Below are positions 1-9,759 of a DNA stretch of 64,000 nt, piece by piece. Position 1 is the stretch's first letter. Each line of letters starts with the position of its first letter. The position numbers were made by a program, and so were the translations under genes. The notes below the pieces were generated by a model that did no database searches, had not been told where the DNA came from, and worked only from the letters and a program-made list of their open reading frames with translations. Source of the stretch: Dryocosmus kuriphilus (lineage: Eukaryota; Arthropoda; Insecta; Hymenoptera; Cynipidae); the NCBI GenBank assembly GCA_038277395.1, contig CM076193.1:150153813-150217812 (forward strand), given 5' to 3'.

Positions 1-2371
1 GTATTTTTTCCCATTAAAAAACAATGTTTTGTTAAAACCCGAAACTCGTATCTTTCCATCGTTCGCGAGAAACCAAAGCTTGTCTGACACAATTAGCTGT
101 TATTCGAAAACTAATGCACGCAATGTTAAGAAACTCAAGGTGGTGCTGTCTAAAGGCTGGTTCTCAACGAAAACGTACATGGTTTAATCCTAGTGGCGAC
201 ATCTCTGTGTGAGGCTCGGGACTTTTCATTCCATGTGGTACAGCACGCGTAGCCTGCAGCGCGCTGTTACTTTCGAACTAGCTCGTCCGGTAGACAAGTC
301 TTGACAGACTTTAATACTGACTCTCGCTTGTTACTTGGCGGTTGCTTCTCTGTCTTCATTAGGTACAATACCATATGCTGACACGAGTTGGCTTTATCTA
401 GATTCACTTCTAGTCAGAAATGTCCCGTTTTTAACACATATCCTGCAGATTTATGTGAGACCCAACAGTATCCCATACAAGAATTATGCAAGTAATAAAT
501 GCATATCATGAAAAATACTGTGATGTTGCAAAATTTTTGCAACTCACAAGAGTAGTAGATTCAGATTTTCAAGTATCAATTAAAAATTTTAGTATATTTT
601 GCTTATTTCCGGGTCAAGGCCAAGAAATCCGTTTGTGGTACGGTGACTCCATGATTAGGGCTAAATTTAAGATTTTCTAATTTTAAGTATTCATTTTGTT
701 CGTATTTTTATTTTTTTTGTATCGACTCAAAGTCATCGAGACATCGCGGGATAACCAAGGACACCGAGGACCTTTTGAAGATGGTTTGAGACATAAATTA
801 CCATAAAAGACGTTCAACTCAACCATTTAAAATCCATTCGATCATTCTCCAATGAATAGAAGGAAGGATGTACTATCGCAAGTCAAGCCTCGATAAATTC
901 TTTTACGGCTGAAGTCTCTATTGCTGATAAGAATATTCCCATGGGCCTTTTGAACTGTTTGGTTTCAAGAGAAATATTGGGAGACTAGCATGCCTTGAGT
1001 CAGTACGCTACTGCTTCGCCCGCTACACACCCCGTCACCGCAACTGGAACTCCGCCAATCAAGAGGCTGAGAAAAGAAGGGGGCCTGCAAGCGAGAGCGG
1101 AATCCCGAGCCGCCGGTCGCCACGTTCCTTCTTCTCGACTGACCACCACCGGAGTGACCACGTTTCCGTTTGCTTGGAGAAAAATTGATTAATTGTGTAC
1201 ATGAGAAGGAATGTTGGAAATTGGAATTGAACAGAGTCTAAAGTTAACGAAATAAAAATAGGAGAAAGGACGATTGACTGGTATGTTACTCCAGGTAAGG
1301 CCTAAAAGAATTATTCTTGGAAACAGCGATATGCCACCTCGACATGTGGTCAAAGAGAAAAGGTGCAAATTCTAGTTCATACTGACGCCATGTCGAGATG
1401 GGATTCAGTGACTGGCCTACATTGAATTTTGAATTGTGCTTCCGAGTGTTATGGTTGATTGTGATAATAAATTTTATGTAAGAAGTCGAGTAACGGGTAA
1501 GAGTTAACTTGGTCAAGACGAGTCTGAACGTTGAAGTCTTTTCGGTCGAGTTAGAATTTGTCATAAATGAAACTTTGCTACGGATATCCCTGAGAAAATT
1601 GTTATTATTATAGTCGAGAAAAATAAGTTCGAAATGTGGCCTAATCATTTAAGTGGTAATTTTGGAACTCTTTGAGTTTGTAACCTGATTTTTGGGAACG
1701 ATAGTTTCGATGGAATTTTTGTGTTGTCGCCTGCTGAATATTTTTATATTTCATTTCGTATTGAGATTATTAGACTGCGTCTAGAGTCGAGCACCCCCCC
1801 CCCCCCCCCCCCTATTTTGTAATATCTCCCATACATTTTTGTTTTTGTAATTTATTACTGTCATGAATACTTTTTGAGAATTGAGTTTTGAAAAATCGAA
1901 CGCGTGATTGTCGACGCCAGAGCCGTTAATTATTTTCGAGCGAATTTTTGATCCAAATATGTGTTATCGAGTTACAAGTAGTTTATTTTGAATAAAATAT
2001 CATGTGTTATCGGAGGGTGCCTAAAAGAGTCGAGCAATGAGAATATTTCCGCAAGAACCAATGGATCGAGTTTTTTTTTTGATTTTCGAGCGACCACGTG
2101 TCAGAATTGTAGGTTATGTCTCCCTTATTGCGGATGAACTCGGGATGGTCTAATTTGTTGACATTTGTGATGTGGTTGCTGCCAATATTGTAGATTTGGG
2201 TTATTATTTTATCGTGAATTATTGCTGTAATTTTGAAGTATTGAGATTGAGTTATGCTGTGTTGCTATGAGTTACGCTATGTCACACTGGGTCATGCTGT
2301 TTAGCATGGAATTATTTTTGGTTATTTAGTTTTGCTGCGTAGCACATTTTTGGGTATCGAGGGTAGTGTTT
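1..2371. other. Unassigned AT-rich non-coding DNA
   Basis: I found no convincing gene here. Short open frames at 486-680, 995-1192 and 1286-1648 have no recognisable domain. The interval 995-1170 is noticeably more GC-rich than its surroundings. A run of 19 C lies at 1794-1812. From about 1480 to 3100 the motif GTCGAG/TCGAG recurs far more often than I would expect, which suggests one old repeat unit or a decayed element. Confidence 0.5.
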
Positions 2372-2423
2372 TCAGATATTTACTAAATTAAAAGATCTGC
2401 TGGAAGCATATTGTAAATTTGGG

Positions 2424-2625
2424 ATTCGTTTATTTCGCCGTGTGGTTTGAGATTTGCTGGTAGCCTTGGGTTTTGTCGATAATTTCCTTTTGGAGTTATG
2501 CAAAATTCGTTTATTTCGCCGTGTGGTTTGAGATTTGCTGGTAGCCTTGGGTTTTGTTGATAATTTCCTTTTGGGGTTATGCAAAATTCGTTTATTTCGC
2601 CGTATGGTTTGAGTTTTGCTGTGTG
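2424..2625. repeat. 81-bp tandem repeat, about 2.5 copies
   Basis: The start motif ATTCGTTTATTTCGCC recurs at 2424, 2505 and 2586, so the period is exactly 81 bp. Copies differ by only a few substitutions. As 81 is divisible by three, the minus strand reads as an open 85-codon frame (2372-2629) with a 27-residue basic repeat rich in K, R and S. I think the open frame follows from the repeat rather than from a gene. Confidence 0.85.
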
Positions 2626-3170
2626 GCAAGTTCTATTTCGAATTTTTGGGAAAAATCAATCTTGGAGCAATTAATTAGACTTATCCTGATTTCATCCGAA
2701 TTTTTCAATGGACCTTTCGAGAATTTTGTATGAGATAATTTGGAGTTAAGGTTTCCGTTTGACAAAATTCATTTCATGGAGCACCGAGTCGAGAAGCTAG
2801 GCTTTTTAAGTCGAGTTAAGGTTGATAGTTAAATTTTTTTTATGATTTTGGATTGAACAAGACCGTTTCTCTCTTGTTTAGATTTCCGATCCTCTGTTTT
2901 AGAAATTATAGAATTGTCGAGAGACGTCGAGAATTGAATTAATATTAAAGAATTTCTACTAGTGTACAATTTATTGTCAGAAGAATGTGTTTCATAACCT
3001 TTGCCAATTAATTCACTTATAATAAATTTGTTAAATATACGAGCAAACATTTACAGTAAAATGAGCCTTATTTATTGACGAACCACCCCCAGCGCCGAAC
3101 ATGAGCTAACCGCGTGCGATCTGGTTAAACTGCTTTCGTAAATTTATTGAGGTTTGCTTTGTTCAGGGTA

Positions 3171-3280
3171 TTATTTGGAGAATTTAAACGTTGAGATTTT
3201 TGAGAATATTATTTGGAGAATTTAATTGTGAGATTTTTGAGAATATTAATTGGAGAATTTAATTGTTGAGATTTCTGATT
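3171..3280. repeat. ~38-bp degenerate tandem repeat, three copies
   Basis: The phrase ATTTGGAGAATTTAA followed by GAGATTTTTGAGAATATT occurs three times in a row with small length changes. The copies lie just upstream of a run of 16 A at 3436-3451, which may be the old tail of a retroposed sequence. Confidence 0.7.
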
Positions 3281-3476
3281 ATTGAATTGAGTGGTCCCGA
3301 AAGACCTGGCGCCCAAAACTTGAGTTATTTTGAGATTTGATTTTGTTTTATTTCGAAGTTTGGTTTCGCTTATATTTGAGATTAATGGAGAACAATACCG
3401 TAGTAATGTTGTGGTTTGATTAAATAATATAAAAGAAAAAAAAAAAAAAAAGCCAGCAACATTATAATACATAGCA

Positions 3477-5312
3477 ATGAAAAGAGGGTATCTCAATATC
3501 AAGCAGAGGACCCCAGGATCGCAGGAGAGAAAGGACACATTTGTTTCTTTTGCAAAAACAAGGATCTTTGACATTGCTTTTTCTAAGTGCACTACTTTTG
3601 CCTCCTGCATTTGTCCAAAGGAGATGAAGGTTCCTCGGATCGAGCAACCATCTTTACTGGACCAGAGAAGTAATAGAATAGACCGCATTGGCACAGTAGA
3701 ACTTCCTGAAACAATCAAAATTTTTAAAACAGCCGAACGCAGAAACCAAATCATGAACAGAGAATCACAAGTCACCACCACAGGAGTAATTCCATCCTGT
3801 TCAAAGTTAGCTACACCAAGCATAGAGGACGATACTTCTGACACTTTTGAAGGTGAAACTGAAGCAGAAGCATTTCGTCCTCATAGACGACTTGCATATG
3901 CAACATCTAAAACCAAACAAAATACACTGAAATTAGAACAGTCTGCTTTACCTGATCAATGATTTGGAGTCAGTAACACGACAGCAGCCTTTATTGTTTC
4001 GTCTGCTTTCTTGGATGCAAAAAAAGGAGAATTGATAACGGAGGACCAGGCTCTGATTGTCAGCGACAGACGTAAGATTAAGCGTGCAAAAAAAATGGTT
4101 GGGAATGAACTGCAAAGAACGCAACGTGCTGACTCTCTATTTGGACTGTATTTTGATGGTCGCAAGGATTAAACAATCGCACAAGTCAAGAAAGGTGCAA
4201 AATACTACCTTAAGGTTATCAAAGAGGAGCACATTTCTCTTGTGGCGGAACCTAGTTCGCAGTATATCGGTCACGTTCCCCTGACTCCGGCACAGCCAAT
4301 GCTGAATGTCAGGCAATAATGAGACATCTTGAAGACAATTCTGTGAATCTGCAAGACCTTCAGACTGCTAGTGCTCATGGAACTAGTGTAAATACCGGCT
4401 GGAAGGGGGGGTCATTCGTAAAATTGAAGAAAAGTTAAATAGGCCCCTTCAATGGGTGGTGTGTCTCCTTCACTTCAATGAGCTCCCATTTCGAGCTCTC
4501 TTCGAGCACATTGATGGTGTTTCATCTAGTCCAAATTGATACACAGGCCTGATAGGTTTGCAGCTCCCAGAGGGCGAGAAGTTGCCTGTAACTAAATTTG
4601 TCAGTTTCTCATCATGTAAATTGCCTGGCAAGATAATAGATACTACAATACTAAGCACGGATCAGGCTTACCTTTATAAGATTTCTGAAGCTGTCATTTC
4701 AGGCTACTGCCCAGCTGATGTATCCAATCTGGATCCAGGCACCATCTGCAAATCTCGGTGGCTAACCTGTGCCAACAGAATCTTAAGGTTATACATTTCA
4801 ACAGCTAAACCGAAACAAAACATGAAATCTATTGTCAAATATATACTTACAGTTTATTCACCTTTGTGGTTCACAATTAGGTTTCATAGTTCAATCAAGG
4901 ATGGATCTAGGCATTTTCTTGATGCAATTCAGAGAACAAGATACTTACCTGCCGACTTGCGAAAAATTGTCGATGAATCTATTCAGCAAAATTCTTACTT
5001 TGCTTTTCCTGAGAACATTCTATTGAGTATGATAACAGATGAACGGTCAGTGTGAGAAAGCTGGCATTCCACCGTCTTCTGATAGCCAGAGAGGCGGAGA
5101 CTGGACCTGCAAATAAAACTGTTAGGACTAAAACTGTTAAAACTGTTGCTGTGGAGAGAACCGTTAAGTTGGTGGCGGAAGCCTCAAAATCAGTTTGTGA
5201 CCCTGAGTCACGGGATGCTTATATTAGATCCACACTGAAGTCTAGACAACAATTACCCAATTTCAGCACAAAACAAGATTTTACCACTTCATTTGACTTT
5301 GACTCGGATTAA
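3477..5312 (+). pseudogene. Broken copy of a multi-copy invertebrate gene family (RWLT..NRILRLY family)
   Basis: One reading frame runs from 3477 to about 4290 with in-frame stops at 3960-3962 and 4168-4170. It then continues in other frames. Blocks I recognise from a protein family repeated in many aphid, hydra and other invertebrate genomes are, in order: LFGLYFDGRKD, KEEHISLVAEPSSQYIGHV, NTGWKGG, LLHFNELPF, LSTDQAYLY, DPGTICKSRWLTCANRILRL, and RTRYLPADLRKIVDESIQQN followed by FPENILL. The last block (4558-5055) is open over 165 codons. The biochemical role of the family is not known to me. Its copy number suggests that it travels with a transposon. Stops and frameshifts mean that this copy is dead. 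The 5' limit is uncertain. Confidence 0.7.
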
Positions 5313-5329
5313 ACAAGCCCAGCATATGG

Positions 5330-5650
5330 TTGGTTGGTTGGGTTGGGCTTGGGAGGAACCCATGGTGCAGCCACATCCACGTAGTGGGTTCTAGGTAACC
5401 AATACAGGTTAGCTGAGAGCTGGATAGATTTTCACCTTGCGTTGCGGCGCAGCGCGTTAGCGATCATATCTTGAAAACGGGCAGTCCTACCTTCACAATT
5501 CTTTTTATCATTTCGATAGGAAAAATTAAATTATGAACATGTTTTGTTTCAATATTTTAGTCATCAGATATGTCGTTTTGATGTTATACCGGTATTTTTT
5601 TACGATTTTAGTCCTAATTTCGAAATTTCAGCCCAGGTATCGAAAACAAG
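5330..5650. other. Unassigned spacer
   Basis: Downstream of the broken gene there is a TTGG-rich stretch (5328-5350) and a short GC-rich patch (GTTGCGGCGCAGCGCGTTAG, near 5440). No coding or mobile-element signature was seen. Confidence 0.4.
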
Positions 5651-5654
5651 ATAT

Positions 5655-5745
5655 TGCCTTGGTTTTTCAGAATTGAGGGAAATAGCTATTTGTTTGACAA
5701 GTTGGGAAAGGAGGCAATTCCTTGAAGCGTGTAAAGTTGGCGGCA
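5655..5745 (+). repeat. Dispersed repeat, copy 1
   Basis: About 90 bp including AGGGAAATAGCTATTTG and TTGACAAGTTGGGAA. It recurs inverted at 8790-8885 with few differences. The unit is joined directly to the truncated inner end of the neighbouring mariner fragment. Confidence 0.75.
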
Positions 5746-5749
5746 CGAG

Positions 5750-6246
5750 CCAAACGAGATGCCAACATCATCAGAAACTTCTCTAATGGTAATACGCTGA
5801 TTCGCCAATACTTTTTTCTTCACTTCTTCAACGTTTTCATCAGTTGTTGACGTGCTGGGACGTCCAGAGTGAGCTTCGTCATTAACAGCTTCTCGGCCTT
5901 TCCGAAAGAGCTTGTACCACTTATAAACATTTTCTTTACTCAGAGTACACTCACCGTATGCCACTGTCAACATTTCAAGTGTTTTGCAGCACTTAAATCC
6001 ATTTTTTACACAAAATTGGATGCAAATTCTTTGATCCATTTTTTTCGACAGCAGAAAATCGCCGAGCACGCAAAACACTTCTAAACCTTATGCCTCTCAT
6101 AAACAAACAAAGAATGCTATATAGCTGAAATTGTGCACATATGTTTGGGACGTGTGTACCAACATAAGAAAAAAAGAAAACGAATGTCGACTGTACGCAT
6201 CCCGCGAAATTCAAAAAGTCACCTTACTTTTTGATCACACCTCGTA
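5750..6246 (-). mobile_element. Truncated mariner element (5' end only)
   Basis: On the minus strand this begins with a mariner-type terminal repeat (ACGAGGTGTGATCAAAAAGT, 6226-6245). The N-terminal DNA-binding half of a mariner transposase follows, starting at the ATG near 6036 with MDQRICIQFCVKNGFK. The pieces KWYKLFRKGREAVNDE and SGRPSTSTTDENVEEV are typical of the paired helix-turn-helix region and linker. Similarity stops near 5757, before any catalytic aspartate, and the dispersed repeat follows. It is a dead fragment. No transposase domain beyond the HTH region remains. Confidence 0.85.
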
Positions 6247-6507
6247 TATTCTTGATTCTAACTCGAGGAAGGTCTGTAAATGAAGATCAAATATATTTCA
6301 CTGGATGATTAAGTACAAAGTAAATTTTTTTTTATTTTTGGAATTATCTCCGTTGATAATGTAATTATCATCAATTAAGATATGATAATTAAATTATCAA
6401 TGGATATGATACATTAATAAAAAAAAACATTTACTTTGTACTTAATCATCCAGTCATATATTTGATTTTCATTTACAGACTTTCCCCGAGTTAAAATCAA
6501 CAATATA
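6245..6507. mobile_element. MITE with ~80-bp inverted ends
   Basis: The left arm (6245-6335) and right arm (6425-6507) are inverted copies. Both contain TAAGTACAAAGTAAA and GTCTGTAAATGAA and begin with TATATTNTTGATT. The middle is a second AT-rich palindrome. The left end abuts the mariner fragment terminus within 1-2 bp, sharing TA. No coding capacity. Confidence 0.85.
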
Positions 6508-6698
6508 TGCTAATTCAAAGCATTAGATTTATTAAAAATACCCTACCTTCGAGACTTACAATTTTATATCCTTAAATGGTTCCATTTAGAATTAAGAATA
6601 ATGGGAGATTATATTTGGTTCTTCATCAGAGAAACGGACCCAGTGAAGAACAGAAGACAAAGCAAGAGCCAAAATTATTGTTTCTAATCTACTCACAT
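6508..6698. other. Unassigned spacer
   Basis: AT-rich sequence between a MITE and a mariner. Nothing recognisable. Confidence 0.4.
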
Positions 6699-8043
6699 GA
6701 GGTGTGTCCGAAAACTATCCGATCTGCGTTGATATCTCCGCGTTGGTGCTATTGTTCGTCATCCGCGCCGTGGCATCCTTCGAAGTAATCCCCATTTGAT
6801 AGAACCACATGCTCCCAGCGGTGCTTCCACATCTTAAAGCAGTCCCCGAACGCAGATTTTGGAATGGCCTCCAGCTCGCGTGTCTCATCACTCTGAATCG
6901 TCTCGATGTTGTCGAACCGCTTTCCTTTGAGCGCCATCTTCAATTTTGGGAACAACCAAAAGTCGCAGGGAGCTATGTCGGTACTGTACGGAGGCTGACG
7001 AAGCTGTAAAATCTTGTGTTTCGCAAAAAATTTCTGCACAAGGTTCGATGAATGCGCTGGCGCGTTATCGTGGTGAAGAAGCCAGTCACCGCTTGTCCAG
7101 AAACGCGGTCGTTTTCTTCTCACGGCATCACGCAATCTTTTCAGAACTTCAACGTAATATTCTTTGTTGATCGTCTGACCTCTTGAAGCAAATTTGTAGT
7201 CCACAACACCCTCACAATCGAAAAAAATCATCAGCATTGACTCAACATGGCTCCGACTTTGACGTGCTTTTTGCGGCCGTGGCTCATCTGGACGCTTCCA
7301 CTGTGCAGATTGTTTTTTAGTTTCAGGATCGTAACCATAAACCCATGATTCACCGCCAGTAATAACCTTCTGGACATTTTCAACATCACGGACCATTTGC
7401 AAGTTTTCCTGAGCGATTTCAGAGCGAAGGTCTTTCTGCTCGGTCGTGAGCAATTTCGGAACGAATTTCGCACACACGCGAGTCATTCCCAAAATCTTGT
7501 TAACAATTTCCCAACCAGTACTTTCGGTTTTCGGTATTCCGAGATCATTTTATACTTCACGAACAGTCAATCGACGATCACCTTCAATCGCAAGTCGCAC
7601 ACGCTCGATGTTTTCCGTTGTTGTTGTCAGCAGAGGTCGGCCAGAACGAGGGTCACTGTCGAAAGAAGTGCGGCCATTTTTAAACCGCCTGTACCGCTCC
7701 TTTATCTGTGTTATGCCCATACTTTTGTCTCCAAAGGCCTTCTGTATCATTTCAATAGTCCCCGTACAACTATTGCCGAGATCGAAACAAAACTTGATGC
7801 AAATTCGTTGATCTCTTCTTTCTGTCATTTTCAACAGTACACAAATGTGACGAGCGGAAAAAGCACGTTGGACATAAACACACGCTGCACGCGACCCAAG
7901 GCGTTCGGCCGGTAACTACGGCATTCAGGGAGTTCGTGAGGGACTATTGGTTACACTCATTGGTTACGCTCATACCTCGCACAGGTCGCTGGAGTGCTCT
8001 GGCGCGAAGATATGAACGCAGGTCGGATTATTTTTCGGACAGC
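6699..8043 (-). mobile_element. Mariner element with both terminal repeats
   Basis: Terminal inverted repeats are GAGGTGTGTCCGAAAACTAT at 6699 and its diverged complement at 8016-8043 (GGTCGGATTATTTTTCGGAC). The roughly 1.35-kb size fits mariner. It carries one transposase frame on the minus strand (see the next entry) and sits next to a possible coding fragment at 8046-8420. Confidence 0.85.
6749..7834 (-). pseudogene. Mariner transposase, nonsense-mutated and catalytically altered
   Basis: A 361-codon D,D34D transposase would cut and paste the element at TA sites. It reads MKMTERRDQRICIKF at the N-terminus, then a helix-turn-helix region and SGRPLLTTTTEN. A single in-frame TAA at 7550-7552 interrupts it; frame 7834 to 7550 and frame 7492 to 6749 are the same frame. 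The catalytic core includes HHDNAPAH (second Asp) and STDIAPCDFWLFP (third Asp). The first catalytic Asp, normally in TGDESW, is Gly here (ITGGESW, codon GGT near 7350). The copy is therefore doubly inactive. Otherwise the frame is well preserved, which suggests modest age. Confidence 0.9.
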
Positions 8044-8045
8044 AA

Positions 8046-8420
8046 ATTATCTGGGTCAATCTGGACCTGTAATGGATCATTTTTAATCTCCTCCGAAGGC
8101 TCACTGCAAATTACATCTACTTCAAATGGGAGTACTTCTTCAGGTTGTAACTCATTAATCGCTTTTGCAAAATTGCTGATCTCAGTTGGACTATCTAACT
8201 TTGAAATAAGAAGAACATTGATTTCAGCTAGGTGCTCAATTTTATCGTCTTGCTCGATATCACACCACTTCCCAGTTTCATCGCGCAGTTGAAAAACTAT
8301 TATTTTGTTTGACGTCAATGTCTTCAAAGTAGTCATCCTCACATGCTTGCGAAAAAGTTGTCCGTAAAATGTTGACATCAGAAGCATCAGATTGAGAAGT
8401 CAACTTGATTGCCTTTCTAG
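8046..8420 (-). pseudogene. Possible coding fragment cut by a mariner
   Basis: Two overlapping minus-strand frames look protein-like. One is 119 codons (8387 to 8028) with an acidic stretch containing EVDVICSEPSEEIKND. The other starts behind a possible splice acceptor (GCCGCCTAG near 8420) and contains SQSDASDVNILRTTF. They would join by one frameshift near 8330. The fragment ends at the mariner terminus, so the mariner may have landed in it. The protein is not recognised. Confidence 0.35.
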
Positions 8421-8789
8421 GCGGCAAAATCAAACAAAACACTTTTCATAGCACGTCTGCGGAAACTTTAGTTTTCTACGTCTCTTTAGACTCCGGAAAA
8501 TAGCTGATTTCCTTGGGTTCTCACTTTCCGCCCTCTTTTGCGGAAAGTGGATTACTTTCCGCAAAGTATTCCAAGGTTCTCACTTTCCACCACATCTTAA
8601 GTAATCCAGAGAATATTGTAATGCGACTTATATAAACCTAGGGAATCCGACTTGCATTAATCGTGGTTTTCTAACCTCCCTCTGTGACACGAAAATGGAA
8701 TTTCCCAGACTCACTATGAAAAGTTATGTGTTTGATATGTTGCGAAGCAGTCAATCCCCGAATCGTGTGATGGCGCCACTCGCCTTCGG
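8421..8789. other. Unassigned spacer with short repeats
   Basis: Contains two near-copies of GGTTCTCACTTTCCNCC (near 8517 and 8575) and the self-complementary pair CTTTCCGC/GCGGAAAG. No gene seen. Confidence 0.4.
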
Positions 8790-8885
8790 CCCGTGATGCC
8801 AACTTCACACGCTTTGAAGCATTGCCTCCGTTCCCAACTTGTCAAACAAATAGCTATTTCCCTCACTTGTGAAAAACCAAGAGCT
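8790..8885 (-). repeat. Dispersed repeat, copy 2 (inverted)
   Basis: Inverted copy of the unit at 5655-5745, with CAAATAGCTATTTCCCT and TTCCCAACTTGTCAA. With the first copy it brackets the mariner-MITE-mariner cluster. An element end on both sides is possible but not shown. Confidence 0.75.
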
Positions 8886-9115
8886 AACAATAAATGCGGA
8901 AAAACTTTAGGTTGAGCATCCTCGTGGTTAGTAACTGACGACCCGACTGCGCGGCGTTGCAGTATCACCATTTTGCGCAGGCGCAATATCCGTATTTTCG
9001 ATCTTTGCAACGCTTTATCCGTGTAAATTAAACACACAATGTGTTTAAACACTTAACTCACATAATCCGTTTAAATTTAAATACCTCAAATGGATAATGT
9101 CATTTTAAACATTTA

Positions 9116-9757
9116 GGGCCGATTCCACCAACTGTGATTAAATCCATGATTAGCTAATCATGTTTATCTTTTAATCAGCGTTTTAATCATGATTAACTTG
9201 TGACGCGTTCCGCCATGAATTTGTAACCTATGATTAGCTAATCGTATGCTCTGTTCGCAATAAGTCTAGTTTCTGTGTGTTTCTGTTGTAACGGTGATTA
9301 TGATAGGCTGATTTCAAACTTCGATTTCGATAAATTTCGATATCTATTTTCGGTAGTTAATTTTCGATAAACGAAATCGTAGTAAAATTCAAGTCATCCA
9401 AAGATTCAAAATAAATCATTCGCTCTTTAAATATTCGTGGCTGTATCTCAATTCCAAAATCATCTTCATCATTAGATGAAGATAAAATATCGTTATAAAT
9501 TTCAGCCATATTTTACACTATACTGTCGCATTACACTTTAGCTTCAACTCTGAGGTTATGTTGACCCCTGTTAATCGCTGGTTAAGTCGCTAACCAGCCA
9601 AAAATGGCCGATTAAGTTAATCGGTGATTAGACTTCTTTAACCATGGTTTGAAAGATGGTGGGACGCAATGTGCTGATTAAATTAAGTTAATCATGATTA
9701 ACTTAATTTAATCAGTACATTGCGTTCCACCATTTCTTAAACCATGACTAAAGAAGC
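9116..9757 (-). mobile_element. PIF/Harbinger element, internally deleted (copy 1)
   Basis: The outer end GGGCCGATTCCACCAACTGT matches the ends at 12008 and 16894/18465. The minus strand holds the N-terminus of a HARBI1-type transposase (next entry). The other end has become an inverted duplication: 9631-9690 and 9700-9757 form a hairpin of about 60 bp per arm around TTAATCATGATTAA. Confidence 0.75.
9365..9509 (-). pseudogene. Harbinger transposase, N-terminal remnant
   Basis: Begins at the ATG at 9509 (minus) with MAEIYNDILSSSNDEDD. The PRIFKERMIYFESLDDLNF block that opens HARBI1-like transposases follows. It aligns with the better-kept copy at 17114. The frame decays after about 45 residues and the catalytic domain is absent. 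Confidence 0.75.
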
Positions 9758-9759
9758 CT

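Noticed and set aside
995..1192. 65-codon GC-rich frame
   Set aside because: Proline/alanine-rich text with no domain and no supporting signals.
3309..3326. TGGCGCCCAAAAC resembles a retroviral or gypsy-type primer binding site after an LTR
   Set aside because: No LTR end (CA) precedes it, no matching LTR copy was found in the window, and no gag-pol follows.
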